Below, piece after piece: positions 33,727 through 44,112 of a stretch of 53,311 nt of DNA. The notes under the pieces were generated by a model. It saw nothing but the letters and a program-made list of their open reading frames with translations. It was not told the origin of the DNA and made no database searches. Source of the stretch: Novosphingobium colocasiae (GTDB lineage Bacteria; Pseudomonadota; Alphaproteobacteria; Sphingomonadales; Sphingomonadaceae); contig NZ_BMZA01000005.1 in the NCBI RefSeq assembly GCF_014652555.1, positions 1 to 53,311 of the forward strand. Direction: 5' to 3'. Both the position numbers and the translations under genes were made by a program. Every line of letters begins with the position of its first letter. Position 1 is the stretch's first letter.

Positions 33727-34743
33727 TTACCGCGCCGCCGTCCGCCGGAAGCCTGACGAAGGCTCCGATTCGTACCCGTCGAAGATCGCCTTTGCGATCG
33801 AGGCGATGCGTTCTTCGCGGCCGGGCCGCCCGCCCTGGCCGGTGACGTAGATCGCTACGGCATAGGCGCGCCCGTCCGGCGTCTGGATGATGCCGACATC
33901 GCTGGAGGTGTTGTTGAGCGAGCCGGTCTTGTGCGCCACTGAAACGCCGGCCGGCATCATCGCCGGGATGCGGTGCTTGCCGGTAAGGCAGCGGCCCATC
34001 GCGCCGAGGAGGACGCTGCGGCTGCTGTCCGACAGCCAGGCCCCGCGATAGAGCCCAGACACGAGCTGGACCATGGCGCGCGGGGTGGCGCTGTCCCGCT
34101 TGTCGATCACTTGCGCGGGATCGATCGCGCCGTCATCGCGCACCAGGGTGGCGATGTCGCGATCGATGTGGAAATCCTCGATCCCGGCGCGGCGAACCCA
34201 TTCGTTGACCGCCTGCGGCCCGCCGACGACCTTGAGCAGGGCATCGGTGGCATAGTTGTTGGAGCGAGTGAGCATCAGCTCGATCAGTTGCGTGGCCGAA
34301 AGATACTGGCCCGCGCGCACCGGAGCGACCGGGGTGGAGAAAGGAGCCGAAGGCACCGGCACCATCAGCGGAAATTCGCTGGTCAGGCTCCAGCGGCCCT
34401 TGTCGACCCCTTCAAGGAAGGTGGCGGCGATGGCGATCTTGCTGGTGGAGGCCATCGGGAAGCGCTGATCGCCCAGCACATCGACCGAGCGGCCGGTGGC
34501 AAGGTCCATCGCGGCGACACCGATGCGGCCGCGCCCGGCGTTGGCGAGGCTGACGAGCTGCTGTTCGAACGGCGTGGAATAGGTCCGCGGCCCGCGCGTG
34601 TCGGTGCCGAACTGCGCATCGAAACTCGCCTGCAGATCGGTCAGATCGCCGGTGACTAGATCGTTGGCATGGGCGGGGACCAGCGGCAGGGCCAGCGCGG
34701 CCAGCATAGTGCCGGCGCGCCAGACGGTCTTGCGCAGGTGCAC
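33727..34743 (-). CDS. class A beta-lactamase-like serine hydrolase
   Basis: A 338-residue exported serine hydrolase of the beta-lactamase2 family. The signal peptide (HLRKTVWRAGTMLAALALPL, cleavage after AHA) fits a GTG start at 34743 with AAGGA upstream; an ATG at 34803 would add 20 residues. The nucleophile is S99 in STSK, SNN at 161-163 replaces SDN, and KTG is at 272-274. The segment where class A enzymes have the omega-loop ExxLN (about 193-220) shows no such motif, so the deacylating Glu166 is not evident. It may be a weak lactamase, a penicillin-binding enzyme or an unrelated hydrolase. No AmpR-type regulator is adjacent. Confidence 0.83.
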   Translation of the reverse strand: MHLRKTVWRAGTMLAALALPLVPAHANDLVTGDLTDLQASFDAQFGTDTRGPRTYSTPFEQQLVSLANAGRGRIGVAAMDLATGRSVDVLGDQRFPMASTSKIAIAATFLEGVDKGRWSLTSEFPLMVPVPSAPFSTPVAPVRAGQYLSATQLIELMLTRSNNYATDALLKVVGGPQAVNEWVRRAGIEDFHIDRDIATLVRDDGAIDPAQVIDKRDSATPRAMVQLVSGLYRGAWLSDSSRSVLLGAMGRCLTGKHRIPAMMPAGVSVAHKTGSLNNTSSDVGIIQTPDGRAYAVAIYVTGQGGRPGREERIASIAKAIFDGYESEPSSGFRRTAAR

Positions 34744-34949
34744 GGCACCATCCTTGCACCGCGCCAACCAACCGGGCACCAGACTTTTGGCTGCTTCGTT
34801 CATACCCACCCGCAATACGCCAGACGTAGTTCCCGCGAGGTTAACCGCAGCGCGATCAATTGCCAGTGGAGAGCGATGAATTGCCATCCCCATGCGGGCA
34901 ATTGCGCCGGGGTGAACGATTCTGTCGCGAATGTGTTCAGAAGCAATCA

Positions 34950-34990
34950 CAAGAAAGGCCGGAGAGGTTTCCCTCCCCGGCCTGTTCTTC
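34950..34990 (-). terminator. intrinsic terminator of groESL
   Basis: The arms AGGCCGG (34956-34962) and CCGGCCT (34977-34983), with an inner GAGG/CCTC extension, form a GC-rich hairpin. Read leftward it is followed by TTTCTTGTG. It lies 30-60 bp past the groL stop. Confidence 0.75.
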
Positions 34991-35015
34991 GAACTCGGTA
35001 CGGGTTGGCGTGGAC

Positions 35016-36680
<1,665 letters not shown>

Positions 36681-36704
36681 TCAGTGATCGTGAAGAAGTG
36701 CGGC

Positions 36705-36989
36705 TCAGGCGATGACGCCGAGGATGTCCGATTCCTTCATGATGAGCAGGTCCTGGCCATCGACCTTGACCTCGGTGCCGGACCACTTGCCGAACAGCAC
36801 GCGGTCGCCGACCTTGACGTCGAGCGCCTGGACCTTGCCATCGACGACGGCACCGTTGCCGGCGGCAACGATTTCGCCTTCAGCGGGCTTTTCCTTGGCG
36901 CTGTCGGGGATGATGATGCCACCGGCCGTCTTTTCTTCGGCCTCGACGCGGCGCACGAGAACACGGTCGTGCAGCGGGCGGAAAGTCAT
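36705..36989 (-). CDS. groS: 10-kDa co-chaperonin GroES
   Basis: A 94-residue lid subunit of the GroEL chamber. [19 protein letters not shown] at the N-terminus, the mobile loop [16 protein letters not shown], and the C-terminal [11 protein letters not shown] are standard. ATG 36989 is preceded by AAGGGAGAA. It is the first gene of groESL. Larger open frames covering this region in the same frame run into the MATE gene and are artefacts of high GC. Confidence 0.99.
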   Translation of the reverse strand: MTFRPLHDRVLVRRVEAEEKTAGGIIIPDSAKEKPAEGEIVAAGNGAVVDGKVQALDVKVGDRVLFGKWSGTEVKVDGQDLLIMKESDILGVIA

Positions 36990-37026
36990 GGGGTTCTCCC
37001 TTAGTCCTATGAACACTAAACTGGGT

Positions 37027-37053
37027 TTGGCACTCCGTATGTCAGAGTGCCAA
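37027..37053 (-). promoter_or_regulatory. CIRCE operator (HrcA site) of groESL
   Basis: TTGGCACTC (37027-37035), a 9-bp spacer, then GAGTGCCAA (37045-37053): a perfect 9-9-9 inverted repeat, two substitutions per arm pair from the classical TTAGCACTC-N9-GAGTGCTAA. It lies 38 bp before the groES start, in the expected transcribed leader. HrcA, not encoded here, would repress groESL through it. Confidence 0.93.
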
Positions 37054-37062
37054 CGCGCCGGC

Positions 37063-37091
37063 ATATGGGTCGCCGCGCAGACAGCGTCAAG
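37063..37091 (-). promoter_or_regulatory. candidate RpoH (sigma-32)-type groESL promoter
   Basis: Read leftward, CTTGAC (37091-37086), 16 bp, then CCCATAT (37069-37063) resembles the CTTGAA/CCCCATNT heat-shock promoter. It sits immediately upstream of CIRCE, placing transcription start near 37055. It also fits a loose sigma-70 promoter (TTGACG...CATATG). Confidence 0.55.
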
Positions 37092-37159
37092 CGCGCGCTG
37101 TCGAAAAAATTTGCGGCCCGGTCTCGGCGCGGGACGGGGCGTGCCGGCGGCGGTGCCGG

Positions 37160-38566
37160 TCAGGGCAAGAGGTTGAACCGCCCGCGCCCGATCCAGCGCG
37201 CGAGCAGCAGCACGGCGGCGATGGTAAGGCCGACCGCCAGCCCAATCCATACCCCCAGCCCGGCCAGCCGGGTGTGGAAACCCAATACATAGGCGGTGGC
37301 GAACCCGCCCAGCCAGTATCCCGCCAGCGCGATCGCCATCGGCACGCGGGTATCCTGCAGGCCGCGTAGGGCACCGGCGGCGACCGCCTGCAGCCCGTCC
37401 GAGAACTGGAACACCGCCGCCATGAACAGGAACCCGGTGGCCAGCGCCACCAGCCGCGCATTGGCCGGATCGGCGACGTCGATATACGCCGACAGGAAGG
37501 CGTGGGGGGCGGCGAACATCGCCGCCGTGGCCAGCACGCTGAAGCACAGGCTGACGAGGAACGCCGCCGCACCGGCGCGGCCGATCGCGGCGCGATCCGC
37601 TGCGCCGAAGTGATAGCCGACGCGGATCGTTGCCGCCTGACCGACGCCATAGGGCACCTGGAAGGCGATCGAGGCGATCTGCAGGGCGATCGCGTGCGCC
37701 GCGAGCGACACCTCGCCGATGCGCCCCATCAGGAAGGCCGCGCCGCTGAACAGCCCGCCTTCGGCCACCAGCGTCAGCGCGATCGGCACGCCCAGTACCA
37801 GCATCTGCCGCAGCCGCTCCGGTTCGGCGCGCCAGAAACGGCCGAACAGGTGATAGCGGCGCAGCACCCGGTCGCTGCGGATGGCGACGACATAGGCCCC
37901 GGCCATGACCACGCTGGTCAGGATGCTGGCCAGCGCCGATCCCGGCAGGCCCAGCGCCGGGAAGCCGAAATGCCCGAAGATGAAAGTGTAATTGCCCGCC
38001 GCGTTGACCAGAATGGCGAAGGCGGTGATCAGCATCGCGTAGTGCGGCCGGCCCAGCGCGGAGACCACGGTGCGCAGGACTTGCGCCGCGCCCATCATCG
38101 GCAGGGAAAGCGACAGCAGCGCCACGAAGCCGCCCGCGCGATCGGCCAGGTCGGCGGGCTGCCCGGTTGCCCGCAGGAGCGTCTCGCCGCCCTGGCACAG
38201 CGCTATCGCGATCAGGCCCATCGCTCCCGCCAGCCACAGCCCCATCCGCGCCGAGCGGCGCACTTCGCGTACCGAGTGGAGGCGGCGGCCCAGTTCGGCG
38301 GCGATCAGCGGGGCCACTGCGCCGGTCACGCCGATGATCGCCATCATCAGCAGCATGACCACCGCGACGCCCAGGCTCGACGCCGCGAGATCGCGCTGGC
38401 CAAGCCGGGCGAGGAAGATGACGTCTGTCGCATAGACTGCCATCTGCAGCAGGTTCGACAGCACCAGCGGCCCCGCCAGTCGCAGGGTAGCCGCCAGTTC
38501 GCCGCGCATTCCGGCGGGGCGCGGCATGGCCGGCGCGCGCGCGGCAGGAGGGGCACTGGTCAACAT
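37160..38566 (-). CDS. MATE-family (NorM-like) multidrug exporter
   Basis: About 468 residues with twelve hydrophobic segments in two homologous halves. [29 protein letters not shown] opens the first MATE repeat (quoted as its two halves: [15 protein letters not shown] and [12 protein letters not shown]). [22 protein letters not shown] begins the second. MATE proteins expel cationic drugs or metabolites in exchange for protons or sodium; the substrate here is unknown. The start is uncertain: ATG 38566 has no clear Shine-Dalgarno, and nearby ATGs at codons 14 and 20 are possible. It is divergent from a cytochrome c gene and upstream of groESL on the same strand with no obvious coupling. Confidence 0.9.
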   Translation of the reverse strand: MLTSAPPAARAPAMPRPAGMRGELAATLRLAGPLVLSNLLQMAVYATDVIFLARLGQRDLAASSLGVAVVMLLMMAIIGVTGAVAPLIAAELGRRLHSVREVRRSARMGLWLAGAMGLIAIALCQGGETLLRATGQPADLADRAGGFVALLSLSLPMMGAAQVLRTVVSALGRPHYAMLITAFAILVNAAGNYTFIFGHFGFPALGLPGSALASILTSVVMAGAYVVAIRSDRVLRRYHLFGRFWRAEPERLRQMLVLGVPIALTLVAEGGLFSGAAFLMGRIGEVSLAAHAIALQIASIAFQVPYGVGQAATIRVGYHFGAADRAAIGRAGAAAFLVSLCFSVLATAAMFAAPHAFLSAYIDVADPANARLVALATGFLFMAAVFQFSDGLQAVAAGALRGLQDTRVPMAIALAGYWLGGFATAYVLGFHTRLAGLGVWIGLAVGLTIAAVLLLARWIGRGRFNLLP

Positions 38567-38734
38567 GGCCCGCGCGGTAGAGCATTTCCGGGCGCGGGGA
38601 AACGCCTGCCACTTGATCGCGGTCATGGATTGCCGCAGACGGGCCGTTCAAGGGGGAACAGCCCCCCGCCGAAACAATGGCCGCAGTCACCGTTCGCCGC
38701 GCGCGACGCTGCCGGACTGCATAGGGAGTGCTCG

Positions 38735-39205
38735 ATGTTGACCAGAAGAAACGCTGCTCTTGCCCTTGCCCCGCTGGCACTGCTGGCCGCTTGCGGCGGA
38801 TCGGGTTCGCAGGACGATAACGCCAGCCCCGCCGCCTCGCCCGCGCCGTCGCCGGCCCCGGCAGCCGATACCGCGCCCGCTTCGGCCACTCCGGTTGCGG
38901 CGGCCGCCCCGACCGGCGAAGCGCCCGCCGCCTTCGCCATCTGCAAATCGTGCCACGCTGTGGAAGCCGGCAAGAACGGCATCGGCCCGACCCTGTTCGC
39001 GATCGTCGGCAGCAAGGCGGGCGAGGTCCCCGGCTTCAACTTCAGCCCGGCGCTGAAGAGTTCGGGCATCGTCTGGGACCGCGCCAAGCTCGACACCTGG
39101 CTTCAAGGGCCGATGAAGATGGTGCCCGGCACCCGCATGGTCATCTCGGTCCCCAACGCCGAGGCGCGCACGGCGATCATCGATTATCTTGAGACGCTGA
39201 AGTAG
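38735..39205 (+). CDS. class I cytochrome c, lipoprotein-anchored (paralogue)
   Basis: 156 residues with lipobox LALLAAC (Cys20), a Pro/Ala/Ser-rich linker (residues 25-62) and one heme c domain. CKSCH is at 70-74, [20 protein letters not shown] follows, and the axial Met135 is in PGTRMVIS. The last helix [11 protein letters not shown] matches IIDYLKQLH of the cytochrome at 28328, showing close kinship. It is likely a membrane-tethered electron carrier. GGGAG precedes ATG 38735, and a terminator shared with rplL follows. Confidence 0.92.
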   Translation: MLTRRNAALALAPLALLAACGGSGSQDDNASPAASPAPSPAPAADTAPASATPVAAAAPTGEAPAAFAICKSCHAVEAGKNGIGPTLFAIVGSKAGEVPGFNFSPALKSSGIVWDRAKLDTWLQGPMKMVPGTRMVISVPNAEARTAIIDYLETLK

Positions 39206-39234
39206 GCGCAGGGCCGGGGCGGTAGCCGCCCAAA

Positions 39235-39270
39235 AAGAAAAGGGCGGCCCCGCGGAGCCGCCCTTTCCAA
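39235..39270. terminator. bidirectional terminator between cytochrome c and rplL
   Basis: AAAGGGCGGC (39239-39248) and GCCGCCCTTT (39257-39266) form a 10-bp stem with an 8-nt loop. The left flank, read leftward, gives TTTCTTTTTGG, a good U-tract for rplL; rightward the tail is short. Confidence 0.8.
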
Positions 39271-39297
39271 TTTCGACCGGACGAAACCGGAAGAAGA

Positions 39298-39672
39298 TTA
39301 CTTGAGCTCGACGGTACCGCCGGCTTCTTCGATCTTCTTCTTGATGTCTTCGGCTTCGGCCTTGTTGATGCCTTCCTTGACAGCCTTCGGGGCACCTTCG
39401 ACGAGAGCCTTGGCTTCGGCGAGGCCCAGACCGGTGATGGCGCGGACTTCCTTGATGACCTGGATCTTCTTGCCACCGTCGCCGGTGAGGATCACGTCGA
39501 ATTCGGTCTTCTCTTCAACCGCGGCAGCGGCGTCACCGGCCGGGGCAGCAGCCACGGCAACAGCAGCAGCGGCGCTCACGCCCCATGCTTCTTCGAGGGC
39601 CTTGGCGAGGTCAGCGGCCTCGAGGACGGTCAGTTGCGACAGTTCTTCAACAAGCTTGGCGATATCGGCCAT
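39298..39672 (-). CDS. rplL: 50S ribosomal protein L7/L12
   Basis: A 124-residue stalk protein that recruits translation GTPases. The N-terminal dimerisation domain starts [20 protein letters not shown]. An Ala-rich hinge (about 32-52) leads to the C-terminal domain with [28 protein letters not shown] and [11 protein letters not shown]. It lies 87 bp after rplJ in one operon, on the opposite strand to rpoBC. Confidence 0.99.
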   Translation of the reverse strand: MADIAKLVEELSQLTVLEAADLAKALEEAWGVSAAAAVAVAAAPAGDAAAAVEEKTEFDVILTGDGGKKIQVIKEVRAITGLGLAEAKALVEGAPKAVKEGINKAEAEDIKKKIEEAGGTVELK

Positions 39673-39759
39673 GATTTTAACTCCTGATCTGTGGTCCGAC
39701 GGCCGCCTCATGCGACGCGCCGGAATAAATCGTTAGAAACGCGATGCTTTTGCTTGCGC

Positions 39760-40275
39760 TCAGGCGGCGTCCTTCTCGGCATAGGCGTTGAAGACGCGGG
39801 CCAGCTTCGCTGCCGGAGCAGTCGTGAGCTGGGCGATCTTCGTGGCCGGAGCCTGGACGAGACCGATGAGCTTGGCGCGCAGTTCGTCGAGTGAGGGCAT
39901 CGAGGCGAGCGCCTTGACACCTTCGGGGGTCAGAACCTGCGTGCCCATCGCGCCGCCGACGATCTCGATCTTGTCGGTCGTCTTGGCGAATTCGACGACG
40001 GCCTTGGCGGCGGCAACCGGATCGACCGAAGTGGCGATCGCGGTGGGGCCGATAAGGAAGTCACCGATACCGGCATAGTCGGTATCCGCGATGGCAAGCT
40101 TGGCAAGACGGTTCTTCGCAACCTTGTAGGTCGCGCCGGCGTCCCGCATCTTCGTGCGCAGGGCGGTGGACTGGGCCACCGACATGCCGAGGTTGCGGGT
40201 GATCACCACCGCGCCGGCCTCGCCGAAAGTTGCGTTGAGCTGAGCGACCGATTCGGCTTTCTGCGAACGATCCAT
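39760..40275 (-). CDS. rplJ: 50S ribosomal protein L10
   Basis: A 171-residue base of the L7/L12 stalk. It opens [20 protein letters not shown], with [24 protein letters not shown] and [11 protein letters not shown] following the L10 fold. The C-terminal helix that binds L12 dimers is Ala-rich ([20 protein letters not shown]). AAGGAG precedes ATG 40275. It is first in an rplJL operon. rplK and rplA are not next to it; a membrane-protein gene diverges instead. Confidence 0.98.
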   Translation of the reverse strand: MDRSQKAESVAQLNATFGEAGAVVITRNLGMSVAQSTALRTKMRDAGATYKVAKNRLAKLAIADTDYAGIGDFLIGPTAIATSVDPVAAAKAVVEFAKTTDKIEIVGGAMGTQVLTPEGVKALASMPSLDELRAKLIGLVQAPATKIAQLTTAPAAKLARVFNAYAEKDAA

Positions 40276-40450
40276 GCCTTACTCCTTCACAATGGCCGTG
40301 AGAGGCATGCCCCGCACGACCGGCTACGTATTGTCCGCCCCGCCATGCAGTGCGCATGCCGGAACGGGCGAGTCCGTTCGATGGGGAAGGAGTTTCGCGC
40401 CGAAACGCGAGGGTGGCACCACGCTTCAAAGGAGAGGCGCGTTGCCGGAA
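40276..40450 (-). promoter_or_regulatory. rplJ leader, candidate L10-binding autoregulatory region
   Basis: Roughly 170-330 bp separate rplJ from the divergent gene, with several GC-rich hairpin-forming stretches. Proteobacterial rplJ leaders commonly bind the L10-L12 complex to control translation. The region fits by position and length, but I could not match the conserved L10-leader motif by eye, and no clear -35/-10 was assigned. Confidence 0.3.
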
Positions 40451-40611
40451 ATTTCCTGTTCCCCGTCTAGGCTGGAAATTAAGCGCGGGCGGACCCCGTG
40501 CACCAACTGTCTCGGACGGATGAACGACACGGGACGAATCCTGTGCCTTTCGGGGCGGGCCAATGGCGAAATCGGGCGGATAAGTCAAGCTGGGTGGTGA
40601 GGCGGGCGGTC

Positions 40612-42189
40612 ATGAAGGCGTGCTTGCGTGACGGCCGCGCAAATTTCTTGCGGTGGCGAAAGCGGCGTCGCACTGCGCCGAGGATGACGGACCGGATCGC
40701 CAGACTGCGCTCCCTGCGCACCGTTGCGGTCCTGGTGCTGGCGGCGTTTGCCATCCGGGGCTGGCAGTTGGGTAACCCGCTGATGCTGACGGACGAGCAG
40801 TTCTATCTGCTGGTCGGCCAGCGCATCTGGGACGGGCAGGTGCCCTATGTCGACATCTGGGACCGCAAGCCGCCGGGGCTGTTCGCGCTCTATGCCATGT
40901 TCGCGCGGATCGGCGAGGGCGTGTGGGTCTATCAGGTGGCGGCGACGCTGTTCGCGGCGGCGACCGCCGTGGTGGTCCGCGCGCTGGCGCGTCGGCATGC
41001 CTCGGACAAGGCGGCGCTGCTGGCCGCGCTGGCCTATCTGGCCAGCCTGCAACTGCTGGGCGGGCAGGGCGGGCAATCGCCGGTGTTCTACAACCTGTTC
41101 ATCGCCGCCGCCGCGCTGCTGGTGCAAGCGGCGTTCGATGCGGCCACGGCGCGGGCGCTCGTCCTGCGCGGGGGGCTGGCGATGCTGCTGGTGGGGCTGG
41201 CCCTGCAGGTTAAGTACAGCGCCGTGTTCGAAGGGCTGTGCTTGGGTCTGTTGCTGATGCGGGCCCTGCGCGGCCGGGTGTCGCTGGTGGCCGGGGCGGC
41301 AATCAGCGCCGGATGGGCGGGCGTGGCGCTGCTGCCGACGGCGCTGGCGGTGGCGGGCTATGCGCTGGGCGGGCACCTGGACGATTTCGTCTTCGCCAAC
41401 TTCACATCGTTCTTTGCCCGCGACGATGCCGCCAACGCGTCGGTGCTGGCCGATCTGGCGCAAATGATCGCGCTGACGCTGCCGCTGGCGGCGGCTGCGG
41501 TCGCGGGCATCGCGGTGCTGCTGCGGCAGGATCGGGCGGGGGCGGCGCTGGTTCCGCTGGCCTGGCTGAGCAGTGCGGTGTTCGGGGTGGTGGTGACCGG
41601 CACCTATTACGATCACTATGCGCTGGTGCTGCTGGCCCCGCTGGCCGTCTGCGGCGCGCCGGTGTTCGACGTGGCAGGGCGGACGCGGTGGACCGGCCTT
41701 TTCGCGATTGCCTTCGGGCTGATCGTGGGAACCTTCCTGTCATGGACGGCACAGGTGCGTTATGGCACGCGGCACCAGCTTGCGCCGTTTGTGCGGATCA
41801 TCGGCACCCGGCCGACGGGATGCCTCTATGTGTTCGTAGGCCCGGTCGCGCTCTATTCCGCAACGCATGCCTGCCTGCTCAGCCGCTATGCCTATCCCAG
41901 CCATTTGACGCGGCTGAACGAGCGGCGCGCGATCGGGGTCGATCCAGTGGCCGAAGTTCGCCGCATCATGGCGGCAGGCCCCGCCTTCGTGGTCATGTAC
42001 CGGGCCCCCCGGACCGAAGAGAACCCGCGCAGCATCGCCGCGCTGAAGCAAGGGCTGGCCGGGCGCTATCGGCTGGCGCTGCGCGCACCGATCGGATCGA
42101 AAGTGCAGGACCTCTATGTCCGGCAATCCACTGTGCCGGTGCCGTCAAACGCTGCCCCGCGCGAACCCCCGCCCGGTCAGAAACTGTAG
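40612..42189 (+). CDS. GT-C type membrane glycosyltransferase-like protein
   Basis: About 525 residues with eleven or so hydrophobic segments. The first periplasmic loop carries LTDEQFYLLVGQRIWDGQVPYVDIWDRKPPG: an acidic LTDE, then VDIWDRKPPG like the catalytic loop of ArnT/PMT-family (GT39, GT83) transferases that use polyprenyl-phosphate sugars (shown here as LTDEQFYLLVG and VDIWDRKPPG). The C-terminal 150 residues are a soluble periplasmic part. Donor and acceptor are unknown. The ATG at 40612 has GAGG 9 nt upstream and a basic N-tail; ATG 40684 is an alternative. It overlaps the next, convergent gene by 13 bp. Confidence 0.8.
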   Translation: MKACLRDGRANFLRWRKRRRTAPRMTDRIARLRSLRTVAVLVLAAFAIRGWQLGNPLMLTDEQFYLLVGQRIWDGQVPYVDIWDRKPPGLFALYAMFARIGEGVWVYQVAATLFAAATAVVVRALARRHASDKAALLAALAYLASLQLLGGQGGQSPVFYNLFIAAAALLVQAAFDAATARALVLRGGLAMLLVGLALQVKYSAVFEGLCLGLLLMRALRGRVSLVAGAAISAGWAGVALLPTALAVAGYALGGHLDDFVFANFTSFFARDDAANASVLADLAQMIALTLPLAAAAVAGIAVLLRQDRAGAALVPLAWLSSAVFGVVVTGTYYDHYALVLLAPLAVCGAPVFDVAGRTRWTGLFAIAFGLIVGTFLSWTAQVRYGTRHQLAPFVRIIGTRPTGCLYVFVGPVALYSATHACLLSRYAYPSHLTRLNERRAIGVDPVAEVRRIMAAGPAFVVMYRAPRTEENPRSIAALKQGLAGRYRLALRAPIGSKVQDLYVRQSTVPVPSNAAPREPPPGQKL

Positions 42190-42827
42190 CGAATGCCGAC
42201 CGCCAGTTCGCTGGAGCGGGTGTCCCCATCGCCCTTGGTGATCGGCAGCAGGGCGAGCGCGAACAGTGACACGTCTTCCACCACGTCGAGCTCGGTGCGC
42301 AGGCCACCACCGAACAGATCGGGCAGGCCCATCCCGGTTTCATAGACCAGCATCGGATAGAGCGTCAGCCCGTTCATCGGCTGCGCGGTGTATCCGCCAT
42401 AGATGCGGGTACCGTCCGGGCCGGGCATGACATAGCGTTCGGCTGTCACATCGAAATTCGCATGGGAAAGCCCGAAGGACACGGTGGTGCTGTCGGGAAC
42501 GCGGCGCAGGAACGAGCGCAGCGCGCCGGCGGTCACCGTCACCTCCGCGACCTCCAGCGAGCAATAGACACCGAGGTCCAGTTCGCCGCCGGTGGACTTT
42601 TCTATGCCGTGGCTGCCCCACGCCATGCCCTGGCACCCTTTGCTGAACTGGTAATAGAGCGCGCCCTGGAAGACCGGGCCGGGGGTGAGCGGGAACAGGT
42701 CATAGTCCAGATAGCGGCTGTAGAGGCCGATATCGCCCGTCCACGCATCGGTTTCCGCTTCCGCGTGCGCCATGGCCGGCCAGCAGGCCATGCCAAGCGC
42801 CAGACAGGCCAGCACTTTCCCCAACAT
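42177..42827 (-). CDS. outer-membrane beta-barrel-like protein
   Basis: 216 residues, exported by a cleavable signal (VLACLALGMACWPAMAHA). The mature part is rich in alternating polar and hydrophobic strands (TGDIGLYSRYLDYDLFPL, VTVTAGALRSFLRR, RTELDVVEDVSLFALALLPI). It ends with the aromatic C-terminal residue typical of barrel proteins (VGIRYSF). The opening strand resembles the TorF-type putative porins, but similarity is only by eye. Two Cys (SKGCQGM, GVYCSLE) could form a disulfide. It stands alone and converges on the glycosyltransferase-like gene, overlapping its last 13 bp. Function is unknown. Confidence 0.7.
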   Translation of the reverse strand: MLGKVLACLALGMACWPAMAHAEAETDAWTGDIGLYSRYLDYDLFPLTPGPVFQGALYYQFSKGCQGMAWGSHGIEKSTGGELDLGVYCSLEVAEVTVTAGALRSFLRRVPDSTTVSFGLSHANFDVTAERYVMPGPDGTRIYGGYTAQPMNGLTLYPMLVYETGMGLPDLFGGGLRTELDVVEDVSLFALALLPITKGDGDTRSSELAVGIRYSF

Positions 42828-42960
42828 TGATCCCCTTCCCGCACCAAGAGTGCATCACGCGACGGGAGCGGGCAAGCGGCTTTGGCCGGGCACAGAAAAG
42901 CGGGGCGGCAATTGCACGTTGCCGCCCCGCGATCAGGGGTTGAGGAAGGAGGTCAGCCAA

Positions 42961-44112
42961 TCAGGCGGGCTCGAACTCCGGGGTGCGCAGCGCGCTGGAC
43001 GGCTGGGCAACGGCGGGCTCGCGATCGGCCGGCTGGCCGGACGTCGGGCGATACGTGCGCCAGTCGAACGGTTTGCCCTGCGTTTGCAGATGCTCGCGAT
43101 GCTGCAGGATCAGGCGGGCGCGGCGCAGGCGGGCCTTGCGCGACCCGAACGGGTTCAGCGCATCGGGCTCGGCGGCGACCATCTGGTCGAGCAGGGCCTG
43201 GCGATCCTCACCCATTGGTACCGGCCCCTGCATCGCATCGCGGCGCGTTTCGGCAACGGTCGCGGCACTGCGTTCCAGAACCGGGGCCAGAACCGGGGCC
43301 GTCAGGCTGGCACCAGCGGGGGCGGCGAACGCGGCGGCACGTTCGCGGGCGGCAAAGACATCGCGTTCGACGCGCATGTTATGCGCCGGAGTCGAGGCGA
43401 CCGGCGCGGGTTCGCGCGCGACCGGCTCGTAAGGAGCGACGTCCTCGCGGGTCAGCGGCTCGTCTTCGATGCGGCGGCGGCGGGTCATCGCATAAGCCGC
43501 ACCACCGATGCCGAGCACGGCGAGCAGGCCAATCCCGGCGACAATCACGGCGGTTTCTTCCGACGCGTCGGCGCTCGAAGGGACAGGCTGCTCCGGAGCC
43601 GTCTGCTGGGCGGGAGCCTCGAACGGAGCCGGGCCAGCGACGGGCGTCGCGTCACGCGCAGCGCTGGGGGCCGGATCGGCGACCGGTGCAGGCGCGGCGG
43701 CCGGGGCAGTGGGCTCAGCACGGGCTGCGGCTGGTGCGGCGACAGTACGCGCTGCCGGGCGGCTGGCGCGCGGTTCGGCAGCGGCAGCGGGCTTGGGCGT
43801 GGGGGCTGCGGCTTCCGGAGACGGCGCAGAGACCGTCGGGACGGCGGATACCGGCTGGCTCACGTCGGGCAGGACGATCGTCGGCTGCGTGACAGGCGCG
43901 GACATCGTCACCGGCGCAGCAGGCGCGGTAGCGGATGGCTGGGCTGCGGGAGCCGGCTGGGCGGCGGGGGCCGGGGCGCTGGGAGCGATGTCCAGCGGCG
44001 CGGCTTCCTGCGCCGATGCGGTACCGATCAGCAGCGGGGTGGAACCAAGCGCGAGAACGGCGGCAATCGCCGTAAGGGCGCGGGGCGAGCGAGGGGCGGG
44101 TGCGTGTGTCAT
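42961..44112 (-). CDS. Pro/Ala-rich single-pass membrane protein, unknown
   Basis: 383 residues that I do not recognise. The signal peptide (residues 1-34, ending TASA) is followed by about 150 residues of Pro/Ala repeats, expected to be an extended periplasmic stalk. One membrane helix (187-209) is capped by RRRR at 211-214, so the C-terminal 170 residues should be cytoplasmic. That tail has an acidic/basic region and a well-formed segment PDALNPFGSRKARLRRARL followed by FDWRTYRP near residues 315-360. The layout suggests an envelope-spanning tether or signalling partner. It is transcribed away from rpoB; the composition is as in neighbours. No homologous function is known to me. Confidence 0.72.
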   Translation of the reverse strand: MTHAPAPRSPRALTAIAAVLALGSTPLLIGTASAQEAAPLDIAPSAPAPAAQPAPAAQPSATAPAAPVTMSAPVTQPTIVLPDVSQPVSAVPTVSAPSPEAAAPTPKPAAAAEPRASRPAARTVAAPAAARAEPTAPAAAPAPVADPAPSAARDATPVAGPAPFEAPAQQTAPEQPVPSSADASEETAVIVAGIGLLAVLGIGGAAYAMTRRRRIEDEPLTREDVAPYEPVAREPAPVASTPAHNMRVERDVFAARERAAAFAAPAGASLTAPVLAPVLERSAATVAETRRDAMQGPVPMGEDRQALLDQMVAAEPDALNPFGSRKARLRRARLILQHREHLQTQGKPFDWRTYRPTSGQPADREPAVAQPSSALRTPEFEPA

